Shown here: one piece after another, positions 9,142-16,984 of the stretch
Layout of the letters: each line of letters opens with the position of its first letter
How positions within the stretch are numbered: position 1 is the stretch's first letter
Source: Lysobacteraceae bacterium
GTDB taxonomy: Bacteria > Pseudomonadota > Gammaproteobacteria > Xanthomonadales > Xanthomonadaceae
Direction of reading: 5' to 3'
Length of the DNA stretch: 33,133 nucleotides
Assembly: GCA_008015095.1 (NCBI GenBank)
Contig: SSEV01000176.1
Location: 1-33,133, forward strand
Position numbers and translations under genes: made by a program
The notes under the pieces: generated by a model
Database searches by the model: none
Seen by the model: only the letters and a program-made list of their open reading frames with translations
What the model was told of the DNA's origin: nothing

Positions 9142-9179
9142 AAAGAACCCGCCGGACGGTCTCCCGTCCGGCGTTCTTT
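9142..9179. terminator. Bidirectional rho-independent terminator
   Basis: A perfect 9-bp GC-rich stem (9151-9159 with 9164-9172) and TCTC loop, flanked by AAAGAAC on the left and GTTCTTT on the right. The flanks pair to extend the stem and give a T-rich run on either strand. It separates the convergent MerR and TonB-receptor genes. Confidence 0.85.
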
Positions 9180-9241
9180 CGATGCGTCATGAGGCCGGCG
9201 GCCGCTTTGCAATACGGTCAAAGCCAGATGATCAGAGACAC

Positions 9242-9283
9242 ACCATCAGAACCGTACCGTCAAAGCCGCACCGTCAGAACCGC
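9242..9283. repeat. Three degenerate 14-bp tandem units
   Basis: Three units of ACCrTCArArCCGy lie at 9242-9255, 9256-9269 and 9270-9283. The third enters the end of the receptor gene and supplies its stop and last codons. The unit length is exactly 14 bases. Confidence 0.6.
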
Positions 9284-11541
9284 GCCTTGAACTCCAAACC
9301 CCAGGTGCGCGGCTCATTCAGGAAACCGGTGAGGTTGTTGAAGTCGATGGCGCCGACGATCGCTTCTTCATCGGTGATATTGCGACCGAACATCGCGAGT
9401 TCGTAATCCCCGCTGTTCCAGGCATAGCCCAGACGCAAACCGCCCTCAAGCAGCGGGTCTCCGGTGAACTCCACCGCTTCGTACAGGAAGAAATTCACTT
9501 CGCTGCGGTAAGCCCAATCGGTATAGGCGAAGAATTCGCCATGACTGGTCGGGATACCATAGCGGGCGGTCAGGTTGTACACATGCTTGGGCGCTTGCGG
9601 CAAGGCATTGCCATCGATGCGCAGCGTGCCCGGCACACTGCCGGCCGGATCCTTCGGCGTGCACAGCGAGCCGCACTGGAACACGCTGAGATCGTCGTCC
9701 TGGATCTCGGTGTCGTTGTAGCTCGCGCCGAAGGTGACCAGCAGGTGGTCGGTCAGCCAGGCTTCGAGATCAAGTTCGGCGCCCTGTCCCACGGTCTTGT
9801 CGGCATTAACCAACCGGGCGACGTTGGATGCGCCACCGACCGCGGTGAGCTGCTGATCGTTCACGGTGTAGCGGAACAATGCGAAGCCCAGACGCAGACG
9901 ATCCTCCCAAAGCTGCGCCTTCACGCCGGCTTCGACCGAGAGCACGGTTTCGGTATCGGCCACAGTCACCAGTTCGCTCGCCGGCAAGGTCGCATCGGCG
10001 AACATCAGGCGGCCCTGCACGCTCGGCGCGCGGAACCCCTTGGCCACGCGGCCGTAGACATTGACGTCGTCGTTGACGCCATAGACCGCGCTCAGATCCC
10101 AACTCACGTCGGTGTCGCTTGGATTGACCTTGATCGGCGCAATCGGCGGCCCGAACGGGCCCACCACGCGCTGCGCGACGAAATCTTTGCTGTCGTCGGT
10201 GTAACGCAGGCCGCCACGCAGCTTGAGGCTGTCGGTGACATCGAAATCACCGGAAGCGTAGACCGCCCAGGCGGTGTTGTCCTGCGTCTGCACGGCATAG
10301 CCGTTCTGCGGGCCGCCAAACCCGTCGTAGGAGAAACTCTCGACGTCGATCTTCTCGTTGAACCAGAACAGGCCGGCTTGCCAGTCGAAACGACCCCATT
10401 CGTCCGATTCGATGCGGAACTCCTGACTGTACTGGCGATGGCGGGGCAGGCCGTCGGCCGATTCGGCCGGGAATAGCGACTCGCCCGGCTCGTCCGGTGG
10501 GAACACATAGGCCGAACCGCCGTCGATGTCGCCGCGGCTGTAAGCCTCGACGCTCTCGAAACCGGTGATCGAATACAGCGCCGTGCTGCCCAGATCCCAG
10601 CGCATGCGCAGATTGGCGCCGAGCTGGTCGAGCTGCTGGCTGTTGTGGCCGTCGATCGACACCCGATCGCGTCGGAAACCGTCGTTCAGCTCATTGCTGC
10701 CCTGACGGATGATGCTGGCGCGGAACAGACGCGCCGTACCTTCCAGCTTGCGCGCATGGACGTTGAACAGCGCTTCGAAGTTTTCGCCCGGCTGGAACAG
10801 GAACTGCAGGCGCGCAGCGCTTTCTTCGTACCCTTCGAGATCATCGCCGGAGCCATTGGCGATATTGTCGACCCAGTCGTCGCGACGCTGGTGCATCACC
10901 GACAAACGGGCCGACGCGCCCTCGCCAACCGCGCCGGTCACCGCACCTTCGAGATTGATGCCGTTGAAACTGCCATAACTGATGCGGCCATAACCACCGA
11001 ACTCCTGTTCAGGACGCGCGGATTCGAACTTGATCACGCCTGCCGGGGAATTGCGCCCGAACAGCGTGCCCTGCGGGCCGCGGGCCATTTCCACCTGATC
11101 GAGGTCGAACAGCGGGAAGCCCTTGAGGATCGGATTCTCCTGGACCACGCCGTCGTAGACCAGCGACACCGGCTGCGAGGCGTTGAGATCGAAATCGGTA
11201 TTGCCCAGACCGCGAATATAGAAACGCGGGAACGCACGACCGAAGGAGGATTCGATATTGAGACTGGGAAGTCGCCCGGACAGGAACCGGATGTCTTCGC
11301 CGCCGGAACCGAGCACCTGCAACTTCTCGCTCTGCACCGTGGTGATCGCCATCGGCACGTCCTGGATGTTCTCCACCCTGCGCTGGGCGGTGACAGTGAT
11401 GGTGTCCAGAGTCGGCGCATCCGAAGCCGGTTCCTCGCTGGCCTCCTGAGCCAGGGCCATACCCGGCATCGCGAGAACAATGGCAGCGGCAAGGCTGCGG
11501 ATACGCAGGCCACGGTGCCCGTGGCGGGTCGGTCGAGTCAT
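9274..11541 (-). CDS. TonB-dependent outer-membrane receptor
   Basis: A 755-residue outer-membrane transporter. The start ATG at 11541 gives a classic signal (MTRPTRHGHR, then a hydrophobic run ending MALA, cut after residue 31); GGAT lies a few bases upstream. A longer open frame upstream has no signal logic and is rejected. The mature N-terminus carries a TonB-box-like DTITVTA at about 46-52. The plug domain follows (about 55-165, with FYIRGLGNTDFD, VYDGVV and ARGPQGTLFGRNSPAGVI), then a beta-barrel ending in a terminal phenylalanine (EFKARF), the usual barrel assembly signal. It imports a ligand across the outer membrane using TonB-ExbBD. The substrate is not visible; the type is common in Xanthomonads and Caulobacters for siderophores, glycans or cofactors. 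No permease or regulator lies beside it. It is divergent from the M3 peptidase. Confidence 0.93.
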   Translation of the reverse strand: MTRPTRHGHRGLRIRSLAAAIVLAMPGMALAQEASEEPASDAPTLDTITVTAQRRVENIQDVPMAITTVQSEKLQVLGSGGEDIRFLSGRLPSLNIESSFGRAFPRFYIRGLGNTDFDLNASQPVSLVYDGVVQENPILKGFPLFDLDQVEMARGPQGTLFGRNSPAGVIKFESARPEQEFGGYGRISYGSFNGINLEGAVTGAVGEGASARLSVMHQRRDDWVDNIANGSGDDLEGYEESAARLQFLFQPGENFEALFNVHARKLEGTARLFRASIIRQGSNELNDGFRRDRVSIDGHNSQQLDQLGANLRMRWDLGSTALYSITGFESVEAYSRGDIDGGSAYVFPPDEPGESLFPAESADGLPRHRQYSQEFRIESDEWGRFDWQAGLFWFNEKIDVESFSYDGFGGPQNGYAVQTQDNTAWAVYASGDFDVTDSLKLRGGLRYTDDSKDFVAQRVVGPFGPPIAPIKVNPSDTDVSWDLSAVYGVNDDVNVYGRVAKGFRAPSVQGRLMFADATLPASELVTVADTETVLSVEAGVKAQLWEDRLRLGFALFRYTVNDQQLTAVGGASNVARLVNADKTVGQGAELDLEAWLTDHLLVTFGASYNDTEIQDDDLSVFQCGSLCTPKDPAGSVPGTLRIDGNALPQAPKHVYNLTARYGIPTSHGEFFAYTDWAYRSEVNFFLYEAVEFTGDPLLEGGLRLGYAWNSGDYELAMFGRNITDEEAIVGAIDFNNLTGFLNEPRTWGLEFKARF

Positions 11542-11704
11542 TGGGGTATCCAAAATGGTGGTTGGATGGAACAGGTGGCTGAAAAGCCGGGCGATTGTAA
11601 ACAAAGTGTCAAGCCGGAGTGTTACAGCCGCCATGGCTTTCGTCATGGGCCAGGCCGAGGCCGATCCGCTACCCTGCAAGCTCTGATTCCTGAGATCCGT
11701 CCCT

Positions 11705-13885
11705 ATGAACCGCCCGCTCGCCCGCATCTTGGCGCTGGCCGTCGCCGCCGCGCTTGCCGGTTGCGCCACCACCACGCCATCTTCCGCCGTCACCGACACT
11801 CAAACCATGCCCGCTCCCGCCGTCCTGGACAATCCATTCTTCGCCGACAGCCCGTTGGCGCTGAAATATCCGACTTTCGACAAGATCAAAGACAGCGACT
11901 TCGGTCCGGCATTCGATCGCGGCATGGCCGAGCAGATCACCGAGGTCGAAGCCATCGCGAACAATACGGAGCCGGCGAGCTTCCAGAACACCATCGTCGC
12001 CCTCGAGAAATCCGGGCAGATCCTCGGCCGCGCCACTGCGGTCTTTTTCAATCTCAGCGGCGCGGACACCAACGAAGCCCGCGAGAAGCTGCGCGCCGAC
12101 TATGCCCCAAAACTCTCGGCGCACAACGATGCGATCGCGTTGAACCCGAAGCTGTTCGCCCGCGTCCGCGATCTATACCAGAAGCGCGCCGATCTCGGTC
12201 TCGACGCCGAGGGCCAACGCCTGATCGAGCGTTACTACATCGACTTCGTCCGCGCTGGCGCCAATCTTTCCGACGCCGACAAAGCCAGGATCAAGGACAT
12301 CAACGCGGAACTGGCGACCCTCAGCGCCAAATTCAGCCGGAACGTGCTGGCGGAAGTGAATGCCTCGGCCATCGTGGTCGATAGCAAGGCGGAACTGGCC
12401 GGCATGTCAGAAGCGCAGATATCAGCCGCCGCCGAGGCAGCGAAAACCCGCAAGCTCGAAGGCAAATACGTCATCGCCCTGCTCAATACCACCGGCCAAC
12501 CCGCGCTAGCGCAGTTGGAGAACCGCGCGCTGCGGGAACGCCTGTACAAAGCATCGATCGCGCGCGGCAGCCGCGGCAACGAATTCGACAACACTTCAAT
12601 CGTGTCCCAAGTACTGAAACTGCGCGCCGAGCGCGCGAACATCATGGGGTACGCCAACCATGCCACCTACGTCCTTGAAGACGAAACCGCGCGCAATACC
12701 ACTGCGGTCAACGCTATGCTGAACAAACTGGCGCCCGCCGCTGTCGCCAACGCCCGACGCGAAGCCGTCGACATGCAGGCGGTGATCGACGCCGAACAGA
12801 AAGCCAAGGGCCAGCCTAGCTTCAAGCTGGAGCCATGGGACTGGGCCTACTACGCCGAGAAAGTCCGGCAAGCGCGCTACAACTTCGACGAGTCGCAACT
12901 TAAGCCTTACTTCGAAATGAAGAACGTGCTTGAGAATGGCGTCTTCTTCGCCGCAGGGCAGCTTTACGGGCTGAAGTTCAAACAGCGCACCGACCTCCCT
13001 GTCTACCATCCGGACGTCACCGTCTACGATGTGTTCGACGCCGACGGCAAGCAACTGGCGATTTTCATCGCCGACATGTACGCGCGGCCTTCGAAGCGCG
13101 GCGGCGCATGGATGAACGAATACGTCTCACAGTCGCATCTGACCGGTAATCTGCCGGTCGTCGCCAACCATCTCAACATTCCAAAGCCTCCGGCCGGCCA
13201 GCCGACCCTGATGACCTGGGACGAGGTGACGACGATGTTCCACGAGTTCGGCCATGCCTTGCACGGCATGTTCTCGAATGTGGAATATCCGAGGTTCTCC
13301 GGAACCAATGTGCCTCGCGATTTCGTCGAATACCCGTCGCAGGTCAACGAGATGTGGGCCGACTGGCCGGAAGTGCTGGCCAACTACGCCAAGCACTACC
13401 AGACCGGCGCGCCGATGCCGAAAGAGTTGTTAGACAAAGTGCTGGCGGCCTCGAAGTTCAATCAGGGCTTCGCCACCACCGAATATCTTGGCGCCGCGAT
13501 GCTTGACCAGAGCTATCACCAGCTGTCGGCCGACAAAGTTCCCGCCGCCGGCGACATGATCCGCTTCGAGCAATCAGCGCTGAAGGCCAACGGCACCGAT
13601 TTTTATGTGGTCCCACCGCGCTATCGCACCGCTTATTTCAGCCACATCATGGGCGGCTATTCGGCCGGTTACTACGCGTACATCTGGTCGGAAGTCCTCG
13701 ACGCGGACAGCGTGGAGTGGTTCAAGGAAAACGGCGGACTCACCCGCAAGAATGGCGACTGGTTCCGCGCCAAGCTGCTCAGCCGTGGCGGTTCTGAAGA
13801 CGCGATCATCACGTTCAAGCAATTCCGCGGCCGTGAACCTCAACTCGAACCATTGCTCAAACGCCGTGGGCTGACCACGCCGTAA
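11705..13885 (+). CDS. dcp: M3 family metallopeptidase, lipoprotein (Dcp-like peptidyl-dipeptidase)
   Basis: A 726-residue M3 zinc peptidase. The N-terminus is a lipoprotein signal with lipobox LAGC and Cys20 as the lipidated residue, so the enzyme is anchored in a membrane facing the periplasm. That differs from the soluble E. coli Dcp. The zinc motif HEFGH is at 513-517 in MFHEFGHALHG, and the third ligand is Glu542 in DFVEYPSQ. The rest is the helical M3 fold, with conserved MWADWPEVL and MGGYSAGYYAY segments near the C-terminus. Length and motifs fit Dcp, which removes C-terminal dipeptides, better than oligopeptidase A, but the two are hard to separate by eye. The start at 11705 has only a weak ribosome site; the lipobox decides it. 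Confidence 0.9.
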   Translation: MNRPLARILALAVAAALAGCATTTPSSAVTDTQTMPAPAVLDNPFFADSPLALKYPTFDKIKDSDFGPAFDRGMAEQITEVEAIANNTEPASFQNTIVALEKSGQILGRATAVFFNLSGADTNEAREKLRADYAPKLSAHNDAIALNPKLFARVRDLYQKRADLGLDAEGQRLIERYYIDFVRAGANLSDADKARIKDINAELATLSAKFSRNVLAEVNASAIVVDSKAELAGMSEAQISAAAEAAKTRKLEGKYVIALLNTTGQPALAQLENRALRERLYKASIARGSRGNEFDNTSIVSQVLKLRAERANIMGYANHATYVLEDETARNTTAVNAMLNKLAPAAVANARREAVDMQAVIDAEQKAKGQPSFKLEPWDWAYYAEKVRQARYNFDESQLKPYFEMKNVLENGVFFAAGQLYGLKFKQRTDLPVYHPDVTVYDVFDADGKQLAIFIADMYARPSKRGGAWMNEYVSQSHLTGNLPVVANHLNIPKPPAGQPTLMTWDEVTTMFHEFGHALHGMFSNVEYPRFSGTNVPRDFVEYPSQVNEMWADWPEVLANYAKHYQTGAPMPKELLDKVLAASKFNQGFATTEYLGAAMLDQSYHQLSADKVPAAGDMIRFEQSALKANGTDFYVVPPRYRTAYFSHIMGGYSAGYYAYIWSEVLDADSVEWFKENGGLTRKNGDWFRAKLLSRGGSEDAIITFKQFRGREPQLEPLLKRRGLTTP

Positions 13886-13904
13886 GACCGACGCCCGGTT
13901 GGAT

Positions 13905-13935
13905 ATGCCGCCCGCATTGAGGGCGGCATGTTTCG
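13905..13935 (+). terminator. Terminator after the M3 peptidase gene
   Basis: A perfect 9-bp stem, ATGCCGCCC (13905-13913) with its complement (13921-13929), and a seven-base loop, followed by GTTTCG. It begins 20 bases after the stop codon. Confidence 0.7.
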
Positions 13936-14186
13936 AGTAGCGTCGCTTGATCAGCGCGCTCTTCAGCGGCATATGCACGGGATTGCTTTGTTGACCGGGA
14001 TCTTCGCAAAAAGCGTCTGAGTTCGCGCGATCGCACATGCAGGGGGCGATCCTCAGCCGGGGCAGAACCCAAGGCGACGATCTGGCGGCTCTGGGGCTCG
14101 AAGGAGACTGCGACGATGTGCTGACATCCGTCTTGGCGCCGGCCGCGATAGATTGAGCTCGCAACCAGCCACGCCGTCAGCGACAT
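13936..14186 (-). other. Intergenic stretch with possible remnant small gene
   Basis: About 250 bases between two convergent genes. On the minus strand an ATG at 14186 lies two bases after the stop of the DUF3298 lipoprotein gene. It opens a frame with genome-like GC3 for about 60 codons (MSLTAWLVAS, HIVAVSFEPQ, VRSRELRRFL). That signal then moves to another frame (NPVHMPLKSALIKRRYSKHA), as though a frameshift had occurred, and both readings run into the M3 gene's terminator. I do not recognise the product. It could be a decayed downstream gene or chance. Confidence 0.3.
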
Positions 14187-14188
14187 GA

Positions 14189-15055
14189 TCAGCCGCCGAC
14201 GAACAGGCTCCGATATTCGGGGCTCAGATACGGCAGCAGCACGCTGGCCGGCACTTCGACCGTGCGCACGCCATCGACGTAAGGCCCGACCTGGTAAGGC
14301 GGGAAGACGAAACGGAGCGCCATCAACTTGCCGTCGCTCGCAGCCAGCACCGGTTCGAAAGAGGAAAACGATGCGGCGGCGGGCGTCGTGCCCTCGTCGA
14401 TCATCCTGGCCGCACCGCGCATCACTTCCGCGCGTTCCGGAGCCGCGAGTTCGTCGGCATCAACCCGTTGCGAAAGGGTCGAATGCAACTGCTCGCGCAC
14501 GTAGTCGGAAATCACATTCCAACCCTGCGGTTCGGCCAACAGACTTTCGGCCGACATCACCCGATTCTGTCGAGGCAACCAGACGAAGCGCGCGACCAGA
14601 GGCGCGCTGTGCGCCCCACCGGTGTAACTGCTGCCATCGGCGGCGACCGCCACCATTTGCGGCGTTTCCGTCAACAGGGTGAAGTTCAAGGTCAGATCGT
14701 AAGGGCTCGATTGCTTGCTCGCATCGATGGATGCGACGGCTTTCATCAACTCATCGCGAGCGGCGTCGGCGTAGCGGCGCAATTCGGCGGCCAACCCCGG
14801 ATACTTCGAGGCTGCCGGCGGATAACTGATGCCGACGACATATCGTTGATCGGTTTCGATCAGATCCTTCAGTTCGATCGGCTGCGGCTGCAGCTCCGCC
14901 TGAGGCGGGGCCGGCGCAGTTTTCGGTGGCGCGGGCGGCGCCGAATCCATCTCCTTGTTGCAGCCCGCCAGCAACAGGACAGGGAGCGCCAAGGGCCAGA
15001 AGCGTATGCAGAGATTGCGGGAAAGCCCGGAAAAATGGAGGGGGACGTTCTTCAT
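14189..15055 (-). CDS. Lipoprotein with DUF4163/DUF3298 (RsiV-like) domain
   Basis: A 288-residue lipoprotein. I chose the ATG at 15055 (MKNVPLH), which has GAGAG eight bases upstream and gives a proper signal with lipobox LLAGC (Cys32). An earlier in-frame ATG would add 13 residues for no reason. A short proline/alanine linker (about 38-56) follows, then a domain of about 220 residues. The segment SSYTGGAHSAPLVARFVW matches the DUF3298 signature (YTGGAH), and the preceding part fits DUF4163. These domains occur in RsiV-type anti-sigma factors, where they bind lysozyme, and in other cell-envelope proteins. No sigma-factor gene is adjacent, so a signalling role is not supported here. Its function is unknown; its location should be the periplasmic side of a membrane. 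Confidence 0.8.
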   Translation of the reverse strand: MKNVPLHFSGLSRNLCIRFWPLALPVLLLAGCNKEMDSAPPAPPKTAPAPPQAELQPQPIELKDLIETDQRYVVGISYPPAASKYPGLAAELRRYADAARDELMKAVASIDASKQSSPYDLTLNFTLLTETPQMVAVAADGSSYTGGAHSAPLVARFVWLPRQNRVMSAESLLAEPQGWNVISDYVREQLHSTLSQRVDADELAAPERAEVMRGAARMIDEGTTPAAASFSSFEPVLAASDGKLMALRFVFPPYQVGPYVDGVRTVEVPASVLLPYLSPEYRSLFVGG

Positions 15056-15295
15056 CGTAGAACTCTCATTCCTGGCCACGACGAAAGATGCCATCGTGCG
15101 CCGGCCAACGGTGAATCGGAATCTGACAGGTTGTTGAAAAACGCGGTGCGTACGGATCCCGACTCACCGCAGACATGCGCAAAGATCGGAACACGCTCAG
15201 GATAATGGATGTGGGCGGCTGTTGATTAGAGTCGCCCATCACAGGTGGCGTCTTGGTCCGTCAGCCAGGTGCGAAGAAGGGTGGAATCGGATACG

Positions 15296-15324
15296 AAAAA
15301 GCCCCGGGCGCGAACGCCCGGGGC
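15296..15324 (-). terminator. Rho-independent terminator of the cold-shock gene
   Basis: Read on the minus strand: a perfect 10-bp GC stem (15315-15324 with 15301-15310), a TTCG tetraloop, then TTTTT (15296-15300). It starts 35 bases after the csp stop codon. Confidence 0.93.
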
Positions 15325-15358
15325 CTTGTGACGCAATCTTAATCCTATTGAAATTGAA

Positions 15359-15568
15359 TCAGAGCGCCTGGACTTCGTCGGCCTGCTGACCTTTCTGGCC
15401 CTGCACAACCTTGAAGGTGACCTTCTGGCCTTCCTTCAGCGACTTGAAGCCGGTGCCCTGGATCGAGCGGAAATGGACGAACAGGTCCGGGCCGCTTTCC
15501 GGCGTGATGAAGCCGTAGCCTTTGGCATCATTGAACCACTTGACGGTACCGGTCTGACGATCGGACAT
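15359..15568 (-). CDS. Cold-shock protein (CspA family)
   Basis: A 69-residue single cold-shock domain, the usual family length. RNP1 is at residues 16-21 (KGYGFI) and RNP2 at 29-33 (LFVHF). Aromatic residues Trp11, Phe12, Phe20, Phe30 and Phe33 form the nucleic-acid surface. Such proteins bind single-stranded RNA or DNA and melt RNA structure, in cold shock or general growth. The ATG at 15568 has a strong GAGGAG site nine bases upstream. The gene is monocistronic, with its own promoter about 240 bases upstream and a strong terminator after it. Which paralogue it is (cspA, C, D and so on) cannot be told. Confidence 0.95.
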   Translation of the reverse strand: MSDRQTGTVKWFNDAKGYGFITPESGPDLFVHFRSIQGTGFKSLKEGQKVTFKVVQGQKGQQADEVQAL

Positions 15569-15798
15569 GGGTGTTACTCCTCAAATAAACAGGTGATTGG
15601 ATAGACGAGCCTTGTGGGCGTCGCGACTGTCTAGCCAGGGGTAACGCGAAGGATGAGCGGATCGTCTTGGTTGGCCGTTTGAAGCTCAATCCCCAATCCG
15701 GCCGTTCGTACCGGATTGAGGACAGGCCGTTGCCGGCGTGTCACCTTGGATCTACCGCATCGGGCCACGATGTACCGTGATCCCGCTTGGAACAGTAG
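15569..15798 (-). promoter_or_regulatory. Long 5' leader of the cold-shock gene
   Basis: If the promoter at 15805-15833 is correct, the csp transcript has a leader of about 230 nt, as in cold-regulated csp mRNAs. It contains a hairpin with an 8-bp stem (CAATCCGG, 15694-15701, with 15711-15718) and a nine-base loop. CTCAATCC (15685-15692) could instead pair with GGATTGAG (15713-15720), so two alternative folds share one arm. A temperature-responsive fold is an inference. Confidence 0.45.
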
Positions 15799-15804
15799 GC
15801 GCAC

Positions 15805-15833
15805 CTTACACCACATCCTGACTGTTTTGTGAA
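15805..15833 (-). promoter_or_regulatory. Sigma70-type promoter for the cold-shock gene
   Basis: On the minus strand, TTCACA (15828-15833), a 17-base spacer and TGTAAG (15805-15810). That is five of six and four of six matches to consensus. Predicted start is near 15798. Confidence 0.6.
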
Positions 15834-16094
15834 GAGGGCGTAACGAAATGTTTTCCAGGCGATTCTGGGGGTATCGAAGATATCTCCATAAAAATCAATA
15901 ATTTAAATCCGATAGCGCTTTTCGACACACGAACCACCCTGTCAGGACAGATAGGGTCACCCGGAGCCATCGCACCGTATGGATGTGACCTAAAGCGTCA
16001 GCCGATTACGGCATCCGCCAGCTTGGAAACGGTGGCACGGTTCATGCTTTTACATTTCGGCAAACCGCTCGTTCCGTATCGCGAGGAGATCACC
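15834..16094. other. Intergenic region with AT-rich island and inverted repeats
   Basis: No gene seen. 15880-15925 is strikingly AT-rich for this sequence, with palindromes AGATATCT and ATTTAAAT, upstream of the csp promoter. Further on lie CTGTC/GACAG (15939-15950) inside ACCCT/AGGGT (15936-15957), and GGTCAC/GTGACC (15955-15990) in front of the small gene at 16095. These could be regulator sites; none is identified. Confidence 0.4.
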
Positions 16095-16277
16095 ATGGCT
16101 TCCGAAGTGCCCACCGCCAACATCGCCGATATCGAGGTTGTGACGCGGATGTACGAATTGTCCCGCAATGGTGACACCACCACACGCGAATTCCAGTTGC
16201 TTGATTTCGTGATCCTCAGACGTCTGCAGCAGACCTACGGCGGCGAAATCCAGCGCAGCACGGCGTTCGCGGCCTGA
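16095..16277 (+). CDS. Small hypothetical protein (60 aa)
   Basis: A 60-residue cytoplasmic protein that I do not recognise. The ATG at 16095 has a strong GAGGAG site six bases upstream. An in-frame ATG at 16023 would add 24 unlikely residues. The sequence looks helical: an N-terminal EVPTANIADIEVVTRMYELS segment, a short polar turn (RNGDTTT), then an amphipathic helix (FQLLDFVILRRLQQTYGG). GC3 is genome-like. It has no cysteines, signal or membrane segment. It stands alone between the csp gene and the rhomboid gene. The good ribosome site makes it likely to be real. Confidence 0.6.
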   Translation: MASEVPTANIADIEVVTRMYELSRNGDTTTREFQLLDFVILRRLQQTYGGEIQRSTAFAA

Positions 16278-16360
16278 TTGATTGGTGCGCGTCCCAGCGC
16301 GGGACCGTGAAGATGCCGTCATCTCGGCCAGGCGTCGGTGTCCGCCGACGTCGCCGGGCT

Positions 16361-16984
16361 TCAGCCAAACGCCGGTTGCGCCAATCGCCGCAAGAAACTG
16401 CCGGCCAGCGACGGTTCCAACAGAAGCATGAACATCACGCCGTAGCCGGCGCCCCACAAGTGGGCGCTGTGGTTGACGTTGTCCCCGCCGCGCTTGTCCA
16501 TCCAGATGCTGTAACCGATATAAAGCACGGCGAATACGAACGCAGGAATCGGAATCGGGATCAGGAACAGATAAATCCCCGACCAGGGCGAAAGCAGGAT
16601 GTAGGCGAACAGCACCGCCGACACCGCTCCGGAAGCTCCCAGACCGCGATAGTGTGCGTCCCGCCGATGTCGGCTGTAGGTCGGCAGGATCGCGATCACG
16701 ATCGCTGAAAGATAAAAGCCCAGATAACCGAGCATGCCGATCTTCGCAGTGAAGAAATGCTCCATCGCCTGGCCGAACGCATACAGCGTGATCATGTTGA
16801 AGATCAGATGCATGCCGTCGGCATGGATGAAGCCATGGCTCAACAGGCGGTCGTACTGTTTGTAGCGATCGACCGCGGGCGGCCATAAAATCAAGCGGTC
16901 GAGCAGCCTCGGCTGGTTCCAGGCCTGCCAGGACAGCAGCACGGTGACCGCGATCAACCCCCAAGTGACGATGCTGCCGTTCAT
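16361..16984 (-). CDS. Rhomboid family intramembrane serine protease
   Basis: A 207-residue membrane protein with about six hydrophobic segments. The catalytic Ser118 is in GLGASGAVSA (GxSG) and the catalytic His175 in SAHLWGAGYG. His59 and Asn63 in MHLIFN match the HxxxN motif that shapes the oxyanion site in GlpG. Rhomboids cut transmembrane helices of other membrane proteins. It lacks the N-terminal cytoplasmic domain of GlpG and starts directly at the first helix. The ATG at 16984 overlaps the TGA of the upstream POT transporter (ATGA), so the two are translationally coupled. The substrate is unknown. Confidence 0.9.
   Translation of the reverse strand: MNGSIVTWGLIAVTVLLSWQAWNQPRLLDRLILWPPAVDRYKQYDRLLSHGFIHADGMHLIFNMITLYAFGQAMEHFFTAKIGMLGYLGFYLSAIVIAILPTYSRHRRDAHYRGLGASGAVSAVLFAYILLSPWSGIYLFLIPIPIPAFVFAVLYIGYSIWMDKRGGDNVNHSAHLWGAGYGVMFMLLLEPSLAGSFLRRLAQPAFG

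Noticed and set aside
11580..11625. TTGACA and TACAAT boxes on the minus strand upstream of the TonB receptor
   Set aside because: Only about 8 bases separate the boxes, too close for a sigma70 promoter, and neither pairs well with another box.
15120..15145. ACAGGTTGTTGAAAAACGC, resembling sequences next to insertion-element ends
   Set aside because: No terminal inverted repeats, target duplication or transposase fragment nearby.
16331..16352. Hairpin between the small 60-aa gene and the rhomboid gene
   Set aside because: A stem of 6 to 8 bp with a wobble pair and no T tract on either strand; not convincing as a terminator.
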